From the NCBI GenBank assembly GCA_038526915.1, contig JBCBGF010000005.1, positions 163,334 to 227,333 on the forward strand: a stretch of 64,000 bases of DNA. Reading direction: 5' to 3'. The stretch is from JBCBGF01 sp038526915 (lineage in GTDB: Bacteria; Pseudomonadota; Alphaproteobacteria; Rhodobacterales; Rhodobacteraceae). Made by a program: the position numbers and the translations under genes. This document shows positions 44,901-53,197 of the stretch, piece after piece. Below the pieces are notes generated by a model. That model had not been told where the DNA came from. It saw only the letters and a program-made list of their open reading frames with translations, and searched no databases. Within the stretch, counting starts at the first letter, position 1. Each line of letters starts with the position of its first letter.

Positions 44901-46227
44901 CAGGCTCAAACGCCTGAATGCCCAACCGGTGCAGCGTCGGCGCCCTGTTCAGCATGACCGGGTGTTCGCGGATCACCTCATCGAGGATGTCCCACACCTC
45001 GGGGCGCTCTTTTTCCACCAGCTTCTTGGCCTGCTTGACGGTGGAGGACAGCCCCTTCGCCTCAAGCCGCGAGTAGATGAACGGCTTGAACAGTTCGAGC
45101 GCCATCTTCTTCGGCAACCCGCACTGATGCAGCTTCAACTCCGGCCCGGTCACGATGACCGAGCGCCCCGAGAAGTCGACGCGCTTGCCGAGCAGGTTCT
45201 GACGGAACCGGCCCTGCTTGCCCTTGAGCATGTCCGACAGCGACTTCAGCGGGCGTTTGTTCGCACCCGTGATGACGCGACCACGGCGACCGTTGTCAAA
45301 CAGCGCATCGACCGATTCCTGCAGCATCCGCTTTTCGTTCCGGACGATGATGTCCGGCGCGCGCAGCTCGATCAGCCGCTTCAGGCGGTTGTTCCGGTTG
45401 ATCACCCGGCGATAGAGGTCGTTGAGGTCCGATGTAGCGAACCGGCCACCGTCCAGCGGCACCAGCGGGCGCAGTTCCGGCGGGATCACCGGGATCACCG
45501 TCAGTACCATCCATTCCGGCCGGTTGCCCGACTCGATGAACGACTCAACGATCTTCAGCCGCTTGATGATCTTCTTGGGCTTCAGCTCACCCGTCGCTTC
45601 CTTCAGCTCTTCGCGCAGCTGCGTGGCCTCGGCCTCAAGGTCGATAGCCGACAGCATCTCCCGGATCGCTTCCGCGCCGATGTTCGCTTGGAACGCGTCC
45701 GCGCCATAGGCATCTTGCGCGTCAAGGTATTCCTCTTCGCTCATCAGCTGGCCATAGGTCAGGTCGGTCAGACCCGGCTCGATCACCACGTAGTTCTCGA
45801 AATAGAGGATCCTCTCCAGATCGCGCAGCGTCATGTCGAGCATCAGGCCGATCCGGCTGGGCAGCGACTTCAGGAACCAGATGTGGGCCACGGGCGCAGC
45901 CAGTTCGATATGGCCCATCCGCTCACGCCGCACCTTTTGCAGCGTCACTTCCACACCGCATTTCTCGCAGACGACGCCGCGATACTTCATGCGCTTGTAC
46001 TTTCCGCACAGGCACTCATAGTCCTTGATCGGCCCGAAGATACGGGCACAGAACAGCCCGTCACGCTCCGGCTTGAACGTGCGGTAGTTGATCGTCTCGG
46101 GCTTCTTGATCTCACCGTAAGACCAGCTGAGGATCCGCTCCGGCGACGCGAGCGAGATCTTGATCTCGTCAAATGTCTTGACCGGGGCCAGCGGGTTGAA
46201 CGGGTTGGTTGTCAGTTCCTGGTTCAT
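41986..46227 (-). CDS. rpoC: DNA-directed RNA polymerase subunit beta'
   Basis: 1413 residues, normal for alphaproteobacteria. Zinc site 1 is [20 protein letters not shown] (about 70-89); the catalytic Mg loop is [15 protein letters not shown]; zinc site 2 includes [13 protein letters not shown]; the trigger loop region contains [20 protein letters not shown]. It is the catalytic large subunit. The ATG at 46227 follows TAGGAGTT, and that ribosome site overlaps the stop codon of the small coiled-coil gene upstream. Confidence 0.98.
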   Translation of the reverse strand: [1413 protein letters not shown]

Positions 46228-46239
46228 GGGGTGGAACTC

Positions 46240-46482
46240 CTACTCTTCGGTGCCGCGCTGGGCAGCTTCAAGCTTGGCGACGCGGCGCGAGAGCGCGTCG
46301 AGCGATGTCATAGCCTCTTCCCCCGCGCGGGCGAGGACAGCGAGACGATCGACCTTGGCCATCAATCGGTCGTGGCCAGCGTCCTGTTCATCCAGTCGAA
46401 CGACAATGGCGTCGAGGCGCGTAAACACCGCCTCGAACTTGCCATCAATCTCGTCAAACCGTTTGCGCGTTTCATCATCCAT
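46240..46482 (-). CDS. 80-residue coiled-coil protein between rpoB and rpoC
   Basis: A complete gene exactly filling the gap between rpoB and rpoC. Its ATG at 46482 is preceded by GGAG, which overlaps the rpoB stop, and its stop overlaps the rpoC ribosome site; this tight packing supports translation. The protein is all helix, with heptad leucine/valine/isoleucine spacing (FTRLDAIVVRLDEQ; MAKVDRLAVLARAGEEAM; LDALSRRVAKLEAAQ), so a parallel or antiparallel coiled coil is likely. No homologous family is recognised. A role as a small RNA-polymerase-associated factor is speculation from location. Confidence 0.7.
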   Translation of the reverse strand: MDDETRKRFDEIDGKFEAVFTRLDAIVVRLDEQDAGHDRLMAKVDRLAVLARAGEEAMTSLDALSRRVAKLEAAQRGTEE

Positions 46483-46488
46483 TAGACG

Positions 46489-49400
46489 TCACTCCGCCGC
46501 CATATCCGGCGCGTCGCCGCCTTCGTCATCGTCCTCGATCGTATCCAGAAGCTCCATGTTGAGGCCCAGGCCCCGAACTTCCTTCACCAGCACGTTGAAC
46601 GATTCCGGTACGCCCGCTTCAAAGTTGTCCTCGCCCTTGACGATCGACTCGTAGACCTTGGTCCGGCCTGCCACGTCGTCCGACTTGACGGTGAGCATCT
46701 CCTGCAGCGTGTAGGCCGCGCCGTAGGCTTCTAGCGCCCAGACCTCCATCTCGCCGAACCGCTGGCCGCCGAACTGGGCCTTACCGCCCAGGGGCTGCTG
46801 CGTGACGAGGCTGTAGGGCCCGGTGGAGCGCGCGTGGATCTTGTCGTCGACCAGGTGGTGCAGCTTCAGTAGGTACTTGATGCCGACCGTCACAGGGCGG
46901 GCAAACTGCTCGCCCGTGCGGCCGTCATAAAGCACCGACTGACCCGAGTCCGAGAACCCGGCCCGCACCAGCGCGTCGTTGACATCGGCCTCTTTCGCGC
47001 CGTCGAAGACCGGGGTCGCGATGGGGACACCACGGGTCACATTGCCCGCCGCTTCCAGAAGCGCGTCCTCGTCCATGCCTTTGACACCTTCGTCATAGAC
47101 ATCGTCGCCATAGGCGATCTTCATGGCATCGCGCACCGGGGTCATATCGCCCGAGCGGCGGTACTCGCCCAGCGCCTCGTCGATATGAAGCCCCAGACCG
47201 CGCGCGGCCCAGCCCATATGCGTCTCAAGGATCTGACCCACATTCATCCGGCTGGGCACGCCCAGCGGGTTCAGCACGAAGTCCACGGGCGTACCGTCTG
47301 CGAGGAACGGCATGTCCTCCATCGGGACCACCTTAGAGATGACGCCCTTGTTGCCGTGACGCCCGGCCATCTTGTCACCCGGCTGCAGCTTGCGCTTCAC
47401 CGCGACGAAGACTTTGACCATCTTCATGACACCCGGCGGCAGGTCGTCGCCACGACGGACCTTTTCGACCTTGTCCTCGAAGCGTGCATCAAGCGCGCGC
47501 TTCTGCGCCTCATACTGGGCGTTCAGAGCTTCGATCTGCTGCGCCTCGGCATCGTCACCGACGGCCAGTTGCCACCACTGACCCTTCGACAGGCTGTCGA
47601 GCAGGTCTTCGGTGATCTCGGACTTGGGCTTGACGCCTTTAGGGCCTTTCACAGCCACCTTGCCCAGAAGCATGGTCTTCAGACGCGCATAGATGTTGCG
47701 ATCCAGGATCGCCAACTCGTCATCCCGGTCACGGGCCAGACGCTCGACTTCCTCACGCTCGATCTGCAGCGCGCGTTCGTCTTTCTCCACGCCATGGCGG
47801 TTGAAGACGCGCACTTCCACGACCGTCCCGAAGTCACCCGGCGGCAGGCGAAGCGAGGTGTCCCGCACGTCCGAGGCCTTCTCACCAAAGATCGCGCGCA
47901 GGAGTTTCTCCTCCGGCGTCATCGGGCTTTCGCCCTTCGGAGTGATCTTGCCCACGAGAATGTCCGCCGGGCCCACTTCGGCACCGATGTAGACGATGCC
48001 CGCCTCGTCGAGGTTGCGCAGCGCCTCTTCGCCGACATTCGGGATATCGCGGGTGATCTCTTCCGGCCCGAGCTTGGTATCCCGGGCAGCGACCTCAAAC
48101 TCCTCGATATGCACCGATGTAAAGACGTCGTCGCGCACGATCCGCTCGGAGATCAGGATCGAGTCCTCATAGTTGTAGCCGTTCCAGGGCATGAAGGCGA
48201 CGACGACGTTCTTGCCGAGCGCCAGTTCCCCCATGTCGGTCGACGGGCCATCGGCGATCACCTCGCCCTTGCCCACCGTGTCACCCACCTTCACCAGCGG
48301 GCGCTGGTTGATGCAGGTGTTCTGGTTCGACCGCTGGAACTTGCGCAGCCGGTAGATGTCGACGCCCGGGTCGCCGGGTTCGAGATCGGCGGTGGCCCGC
48401 ACAACGATCCGCTGGGCATCGACCTGGTCGATGATGCCAGCACGTTTCGCCATGATCGAGGCACCGGAGTCGCGCGCCACAACCTCTTCGATGCCGGTCC
48501 CCACCAGCGGGGCCTCGGCCTGCAGAAGCGGCACAGCCTGGCGCTGCATGTTCGAGCCCATGAGCGCGCGGTTTGCGTCGTCGTTCTCAAGGAACGGGAT
48601 CAGCGAGGCCGCGACCGACACCAACTGTTTCGGCGACACGTCGATCAAATCGACGTTCTCCGACGGCGCCAGCGTGTATTCGCCGGCCTGACGGGTCGAG
48701 ACCAGTTCGTTTTCGAACTTGCCTTTGTCATCCAGCCGCGCGTTGGCCTGAGCCACCACGTGCCGCATCTCTTCGGTGGCGGACATATACTGCACTTCGT
48801 CCGTCACCTGGCCGTCCACCACCTTGCGGTAGGGCGTTTCGATGAAGCCGTACTTGTTCACCCGCGCAAAGGTGGCGAGCGAGTTGATCAGGCCGATGTT
48901 CGGGCCTTCCGGCGTCTCGATCGGGCACATCCGGCCATAGTGGGTGGGGTGCACGTCGCGCACCTCGAACCCCGCACGTTCTCGCGTCAGACCACCGGGC
49001 CCAAGCGCGGAAAGTCGCCGTTTATGCGTGACTTCCGAGAGGGGGTTCGTCTGGTCCATGAACTGCGACAACTGGCTGGAGCCAAAGAACTCGCGCACCG
49101 CCGCCGCCGCCGGTTTCGCGTTGATCAAATCCTGCGGCATCACCGTGTCGATCTCGACCGACGACATGCGTTCCTTGATCGCCCGCTCCATGCGGAGCAG
49201 ACCCACTCGATACTGGTTCTCCATCAATTCACCGACCGAGCGCACGCGGCGGTTGCCCAGGTGGTCGATATCGTCAATATCCCCGCGCCCATCGCGCAGG
49301 TCGACCAGCGCCTTGATGCAGGCCACGATATCCTCACGCCGCAGCGTGCGAACCGTATCCTCGGCATCGAGCGCGAGACGCATGTTCATCTTCACCCGGC

Positions 49401-50661
49401 CAACAGCCGACAGATCATAGCGTTCGGCATCGAAGAACAGCGTGTCGAACAGCGCCGACGCGGCCTCGACCGTGGGCGGCTCGCCCGGGCGCATGACGCG
49501 GTAGATGTCCATCAGCGCGGTGTCACGGCCCAGGTTCTTGTCCGCAGCCATGGTGTTGCGCATGTAGGGGCCGACCGTGACGTTATCGATGTCGAGCACG
49601 GGGATCTCGGTGATCCCGGCATCCATCAGCTCTTTCAGCGTGCCACCGGTGACCTCACCATCCTTGTCGGTTTCCCAGGTCAGCTCATCCCCGGCTTCGA
49701 CATAGATCGCGCCGTTTTCCTCGTTGATGATGTCCTTCGAGACATAGCGACCCACGATCTGATCGAACGGGATCAGCAGTTCCGTCACCTTGCCTTCGTC
49801 GATCAGCTTCTTAACCGCGCGCGGCGTGACCTTCTTGCCCGCCTCGGCGATCACTTCGCCCGACTTGGCATCGACCAGATCAAACGCGGGACGTGTGCCC
49901 CGCACGCGCTCGGGGAAGAACTTGGTGACCCAGCCCTTGTTCTTCTTCAGCTTGTAATCGACCGTGTCGTAATACGCGTCCATGATCGCTTCCTGGTCGA
50001 GACCAAGAGCATAAAGAAGCGTGGTAACCGGCAGCTTCCGGCGGCGATCAATGCGCGCGAAAACAAGGTCTTTCGCGTCGAACTCAAAGTCCAACCACGA
50101 CCCGCGATAGGGGATAATGCGGCAGGCGAAGAGCAGTTTGCCCGAGGAATGCGTTTTGCCCTTGTCATGGTCAAAGAACACGCCGGGCGAGCGGTGCATC
50201 TGGGAAACGATGACCCGCTCGGTCCCGTTCACGATGAACGTGCCGTTCGGCGTCATCAGGGGCATGTCGCCCATGAAGACATCCTGTTCCTTGATGTCTT
50301 TCACGGACTTAGCGCCCGTATCTTCATCCACATCAAAAACGATCAGACGGAGGGTAACCTTCAGCGGCGCGCTATAGGTCATGTCGCGCTGCTGGCATTC
50401 CTCAACGTCGTATTTCGGCTTCTCGAGCTCGTAACGCACGAACTCCAGGACGGCGGTCTCATTGAAATCCTTGATCGGAAAGACCGACTGGAAGACACCC
50501 ATGATGCCCTCGCCGTCCATCGGATCGGGCTGATCGCCGGAATTCAGGAAAAGGTCGTAGCTCGATTTTTGCACCTCAATGAGGTTCGGCATTTCCAGCA
50601 CTTCGCGGATTTTGCCGTAGTATTTGCGGATACGTTTCTGGCCAAGATAGGTCGACGCCAT
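46489..50661 (-). CDS. rpoB: DNA-directed RNA polymerase subunit beta
   Basis: 1390 residues from the ATG at 50661 (MASTYLGQKRIRKYYGKIRE); the frame extends upstream but homologues start here. Key segments: the rifampicin region with FGSSQLSQFMDQTNPLSEVT, HKRRLSALGPGGLTRERAGF and the DVHPTHYGRMCPIETPEGPN block; the C-terminal YGAAYTLQEMLTVKSDDVAG. The rifampicin-cluster residues look wild-type sensitive. It lies about 260 bases after rplL, with two hairpins between. Confidence 0.98.
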   Translation of the reverse strand: MASTYLGQKRIRKYYGKIREVLEMPNLIEVQKSSYDLFLNSGDQPDPMDGEGIMGVFQSVFPIKDFNETAVLEFVRYELEKPKYDVEECQQRDMTYSAPLKVTLRLIVFDVDEDTGAKSVKDIKEQDVFMGDMPLMTPNGTFIVNGTERVIVSQMHRSPGVFFDHDKGKTHSSGKLLFACRIIPYRGSWLDFEFDAKDLVFARIDRRRKLPVTTLLYALGLDQEAIMDAYYDTVDYKLKKNKGWVTKFFPERVRGTRPAFDLVDAKSGEVIAEAGKKVTPRAVKKLIDEGKVTELLIPFDQIVGRYVSKDIINEENGAIYVEAGDELTWETDKDGEVTGGTLKELMDAGITEIPVLDIDNVTVGPYMRNTMAADKNLGRDTALMDIYRVMRPGEPPTVEAASALFDTLFFDAERYDLSAVGRVKMNMRLALDAEDTVRTLRREDIVACIKALVDLRDGRGDIDDIDHLGNRRVRSVGELMENQYRVGLLRMERAIKERMSSVEIDTVMPQDLINAKPAAAAVREFFGSSQLSQFMDQTNPLSEVTHKRRLSALGPGGLTRERAGFEVRDVHPTHYGRMCPIETPEGPNIGLINSLATFARVNKYGFIETPYRKVVDGQVTDEVQYMSATEEMRHVVAQANARLDDKGKFENELVSTRQAGEYTLAPSENVDLIDVSPKQLVSVAASLIPFLENDDANRALMGSNMQRQAVPLLQAEAPLVGTGIEEVVARDSGASIMAKRAGIIDQVDAQRIVVRATADLEPGDPGVDIYRLRKFQRSNQNTCINQRPLVKVGDTVGKGEVIADGPSTDMGELALGKNVVVAFMPWNGYNYEDSILISERIVRDDVFTSVHIEEFEVAARDTKLGPEEITRDIPNVGEEALRNLDEAGIVYIGAEVGPADILVGKITPKGESPMTPEEKLLRAIFGEKASDVRDTSLRLPPGDFGTVVEVRVFNRHGVEKDERALQIEREEVERLARDRDDELAILDRNIYARLKTMLLGKVAVKGPKGVKPKSEITEDLLDSLSKGQWWQLAVGDDAEAQQIEALNAQYEAQKRALDARFEDKVEKVRRGDDLPPGVMKMVKVFVAVKRKLQPGDKMAGRHGNKGVISKVVPMEDMPFLADGTPVDFVLNPLGVPSRMNVGQILETHMGWAARGLGLHIDEALGEYRRSGDMTPVRDAMKIAYGDDVYDEGVKGMDEDALLEAAGNVTRGVPIATPVFDGAKEADVNDALVRAGFSDSGQSVLYDGRTGEQFARPVTVGIKYLLKLHHLVDDKIHARSTGPYSLVTQQPLGGKAQFGGQRFGEMEVWALEAYGAAYTLQEMLTVKSDDVAGRTKVYESIVKGEDNFEAGVPESFNVLVKEVRGLGLNMELLDTIEDDDEGGDAPDMAAE

Positions 50662-50825
50662 GTGGTTTTTCACCTTTCGCTTTCGCAGACACGCCGGCCG
50701 TCGGGGCCCGGCGGCGCGCCGGTGAAACAGATGGGACCGGTCCATACCAGGCCGTCCTCCCACAGACAGCCACCCGACCGGATCCGCACCTTAGGAAACG
50801 CCCTGTTGCCTAGATCCTAGGCGAA

Positions 50826-50871
50826 GGCCCTTCCTGAGACGCGGAAGGCCGGGCCCGGAATTCCCGGGCCC
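50826..50871 (-). promoter_or_regulatory. Two GC hairpins in the rplL-rpoB interval
   Basis: One stem has perfect arms GGGCCCGG / CCGGGCCC with a 5-nt loop (50851-50871); the other has GGCC-C-TTCC pairing with GGAAGGCC (50826-50850). No T-tract follows on either strand. The site corresponds to the place where enterobacteria attenuate and process rplJL-rpoBC mRNA. Confidence 0.5.
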
Positions 50872-50918
50872 AGCCTATGTCTTGGCAAGCCGGGCGCAAC
50901 ACGCGCACCGGCCAGCGA

Positions 50919-51305
50919 TTACTTGAGCTCAACCTCGGCACCAGCCGCTTCGAGCTTGCCTTTGATCTCTTCTGCCTCGGCCTTCTCGACGCCTTCCTTG
51001 ACGGCTTTGCCGCCGGCTTCGACCAGCTCTTTGGCTTCTTTCAGGCCAAGGCCCGTGATCGCACGCACTTCTTTAATGACGTTGATCTTCTGGGCGCCAG
51101 CGGCCTTCAGGATCACGTCAAACTCGGTCTGCTCTTCACCACCGCCTGCGCCGGCGTCGCCGCCGCCTGCCGGACCGGCCATCATCACCGCGCCACCAGC
51201 GGCGGGTTCGATGCCATATTCGTCCTTGAGGATGGTTTTGAGTTCCTGGGCTTCGAGAAGCGTGAGACCCACGATCTCTTCAGCAAGTTTCTTCAGATCA
51301 GCCAT
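50919..51305 (-). CDS. rplL: 50S ribosomal protein L7/L12
   Basis: 128 residues. N-terminal dimer domain (MADLKKLAEEIVGLTLLEAQ), a Gly/Ala hinge (about 40-60) and the C-terminal factor-binding domain (EFDVILKAAGAQKINVIKEV; GLGLKEAKELVEAGGKAVKE). It forms the stalk that recruits EF-Tu and EF-G. It is 64 bases after rplJ and should share its transcript. Confidence 0.97.
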   Translation of the reverse strand: MADLKKLAEEIVGLTLLEAQELKTILKDEYGIEPAAGGAVMMAGPAGGGDAGAGGGEEQTEFDVILKAAGAQKINVIKEVRAITGLGLKEAKELVEAGGKAVKEGVEKAEAEEIKGKLEAAGAEVELK

Positions 51306-51369
51306 TTTCAGTTCCTTAAGATGTGTTCCAACGTCGGCAATTCAAGCCCTACGCGGTCAGACATGTTGC

Positions 51370-51888
51370 TTACGCGGCCTCGCCGCGCTCCTCGATGGTC
51401 GAGAGGATGCTCGCGATGTTCGAAGCAGGTGCGCCAATGGCCCCGGCGATATTCGAAGCAGGCGCCCCGATGCAGCCCACGATCGAAGCAATCAGCTCCT
51501 CACGCGACGGCATCGCAGCGACGGCTTTCACACCGGCCGGATCCAGCGCCGTCTCGCCCATGGCACCGCCCAGAACCTCAAGCTTGGGGTTCTCTTTGGT
51601 GTAATCCTGAACCACCTTGGCCGCGGCCACGGGGTCTTCGGAATAGGCAAGTACGGTCATGCCCGAAAGAAGGTCGGCGATCGAAGACGACGGCGTTCCA
51701 TCCAGGGCGATCTTGGCGAGCCTGTTCTTGGCGACACGAACGGACCCACCCGCTTCACGCATTTTGGCGCGCAGGTCCTGCATCTCGGCAACTGTCATCC
51801 CGGCGTAATGGGCCACCACTACGACGCCAGAGCTTTCGAAGATCTGGCCGAGTTCCTCGACCACTTTCTCTTTCTGGGCTCTATCCAC
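51370..51888 (-). CDS. rplJ: 50S ribosomal protein L10
   Basis: 172 residues. The start is a GTG at 51888 (protein begins DRAQKEKVVEELGQIF), preceded by GGAG at good spacing; no ATG fits. Body: GVVVVAHYAGMTVAEMQDLR, RVAKNRLAKIALDGT and a C-terminal alpha tail that binds L7/L12 dimers (ASNIAGAIGAPASNIAS, an almost perfect repeat). The GTG start and a structured leader fit the autogenous repression known for L10. Confidence 0.96.
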   Translation of the reverse strand: MDRAQKEKVVEELGQIFESSGVVVVAHYAGMTVAEMQDLRAKMREAGGSVRVAKNRLAKIALDGTPSSSIADLLSGMTVLAYSEDPVAAAKVVQDYTKENPKLEVLGGAMGETALDPAGVKAVAAMPSREELIASIVGCIGAPASNIAGAIGAPASNIASILSTIEERGEAA

Positions 51889-52256
51889 AGTTTCACTCCA
51901 ATATGGGGGCGAACCCCCGGCTCTTGTCTGGCGGGTCACCCCACCACTTCAGGTCCATCCACGGGACCGAGCCAACATCGCCCGAGAAACATCTCGGTTG
52001 ATCAGGTCGTCTCCCGTCTCGGGCAGGAATTATGGGGCCGGATGGCACCACCCACCGTCTTGGACGAAAGCAAAAAAGGCATGCGACGAATCGCACACCC
52101 CAATGCATGTGCGGGTTTAGGCGCTGCGCGCCGAAATGCCAAGTCCCGAAGGCAGCAAATCAGGCTGATCTATGCCGTCCTGACGTTGATCACACCTGGT
52201 CAACCGGCTACGATCCATCCAACTAATAGAGCAGCAAAAACGGCAGGCACAGGCAG
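51889..52256. other. Divergent region between rplJ and the plus-strand glycosyltransferase
   Basis: About 370 bases without a convincing gene. On the minus strand it holds the rplJ leader with a clear hairpin (51982-51997) and a CATAAT that could be a -10 near 52035. Beyond about 52060 I see no further strong structure; promoters for both genes must lie here. Confidence 0.6.
51960..52030 (-). promoter_or_regulatory. Candidate L10 (rplJ) mRNA leader
   Basis: Minus-strand RNA has a perfect hairpin CCGAGA-TGTT-TCTCGG and flanking segments CCCGAGACGGGAGACGACC and GGCTCGGTCCCG that can pair further. It sits about 75-140 bases before the rplJ GTG, as L10 leaders do. I have not matched it to a covariance model. 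Confidence 0.45.
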
Positions 52257-53132
52257 GTGAGCGTTTTCGGCTACATCCGGTTTTCGTATCTCGGTCGCAA
52301 CGATACCAGGCTGAGCCGACACACGCCCGATAGCGACGCCAGATATACAGCCCTTTTTGCGCCTAAACGCATGGAAGAGCGTTTCTATTTCTTCGAAAAC
52401 CTCACACTCCCGTCCTTGCGGGCGCAGACCGATCAGGACTTCAAGGTCCTGGTCTTGGCGTCCACAATCATGCCCGACAGCTACAAGGCCCGCCTGGAAG
52501 CTGCGGTTGCAGACATCCCCCAGGTCTCCGTGGTCTATAGCGACAAAACCCATGTGAAATACGCACTCGCCCCACACATCCGGCGGTTTTCAGATGCGAT
52601 TCCAGGGCGGACGGTGCATTTCAGGCTGGATGACGATGACGCAATCAGCGCCGGCCTCGTTGCCGAATTGCGCGACACTCTGCCCCGCGCCCGCCGGAAA
52701 GAGCTGATCTCGTTTCCCCATGGGGTGTATCTGACCACTGAAAACGGCGTCCCAAAGGTGCTGCGCAAATTTGAGCCCTACATCGCCATCGGGTTTGCGT
52801 TCGTGAATGAGCCGGGCATGTACCGCAATCCCTACGACTGCCGCCATCACATGCACCACCGTCTGGTGCCATCCTCGCTGGATCCCAGACCGCTTGCCTA
52901 TATTCACTGCGCCCATGTCGCGTCGGACTCCCGCGAGAACCAGGACAAGCGCCTGAATATAGCGAAACGGTTCGATCCCGACCACGCAACCGAAGCGGGG
53001 CGGGCCGACAATGCGCGCCGGATTGCCGAGGCGTTTCCGGCCTTTACGCTCGAAGGTCTGGAAGATTTGATGCGCAACGCACCCAGCGCGATGGACAGCG
53101 CGCGCAGCACAGAGATGGAACGCACCGCCTGA
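52257..53132 (+). CDS. Putative rhamnosyltransferase-like protein inside the ribosomal cluster
   Basis: 291 residues starting at a GTG (52257). The middle has an RTVHFRLDDDDAISAGL segment, a DxD-type nucleotide-sugar site in a GT-A fold, with FFENLTLPSLRAQTDQDFKV upstream, as in the Rhamno_transf family. Late histidines (CRHHMHHRLVPSS; YIHCAHVASDSRENQD) are also family-like. No signal or membrane helix. It is on the strand opposite to rplA and rplJ, between them, and its own promoter must lie in the rplJ leader region. Acceptor unknown. Confidence 0.78.
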   Translation: MSVFGYIRFSYLGRNDTRLSRHTPDSDARYTALFAPKRMEERFYFFENLTLPSLRAQTDQDFKVLVLASTIMPDSYKARLEAAVADIPQVSVVYSDKTHVKYALAPHIRRFSDAIPGRTVHFRLDDDDAISAGLVAELRDTLPRARRKELISFPHGVYLTTENGVPKVLRKFEPYIAIGFAFVNEPGMYRNPYDCRHHMHHRLVPSSLDPRPLAYIHCAHVASDSRENQDKRLNIAKRFDPDHATEAGRADNARRIAEAFPAFTLEGLEDLMRNAPSAMDSARSTEMERTA

Positions 53133-53160
53133 AGGTAGGCGCTACAGGGCGTTCGCGTGG

Positions 53161-53188
53161 ATGGGAAGGGCTGAAGCGCCCTCCCCAT
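53161..53188. terminator. Imperfect hairpin between convergent glycosyltransferase and rplA
   Basis: ATGGGAAGGGC and GCGCCCTCCCCAT pair with small mismatches around a TGAA loop, midway between the two stops. There is no T-tract, so a bidirectional terminator or mRNA 3' end structure is only tentative. Confidence 0.4.
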
Positions 53189-53197
53189 TAGCGATTG

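Noticed and set aside
44707..46485. Long plus-strand open frame opposite rpoC
   Set aside because: Same antisense effect of codon bias; no ribosome site and no family features.
47185..50820. Very long open frame (about 1200 codons) on the plus strand opposite rpoB
   Set aside because: It mirrors rpoB codon by codon. High GC at third positions removes stops from the antisense frame, and the translation is Arg/His/Val-rich with no domain.
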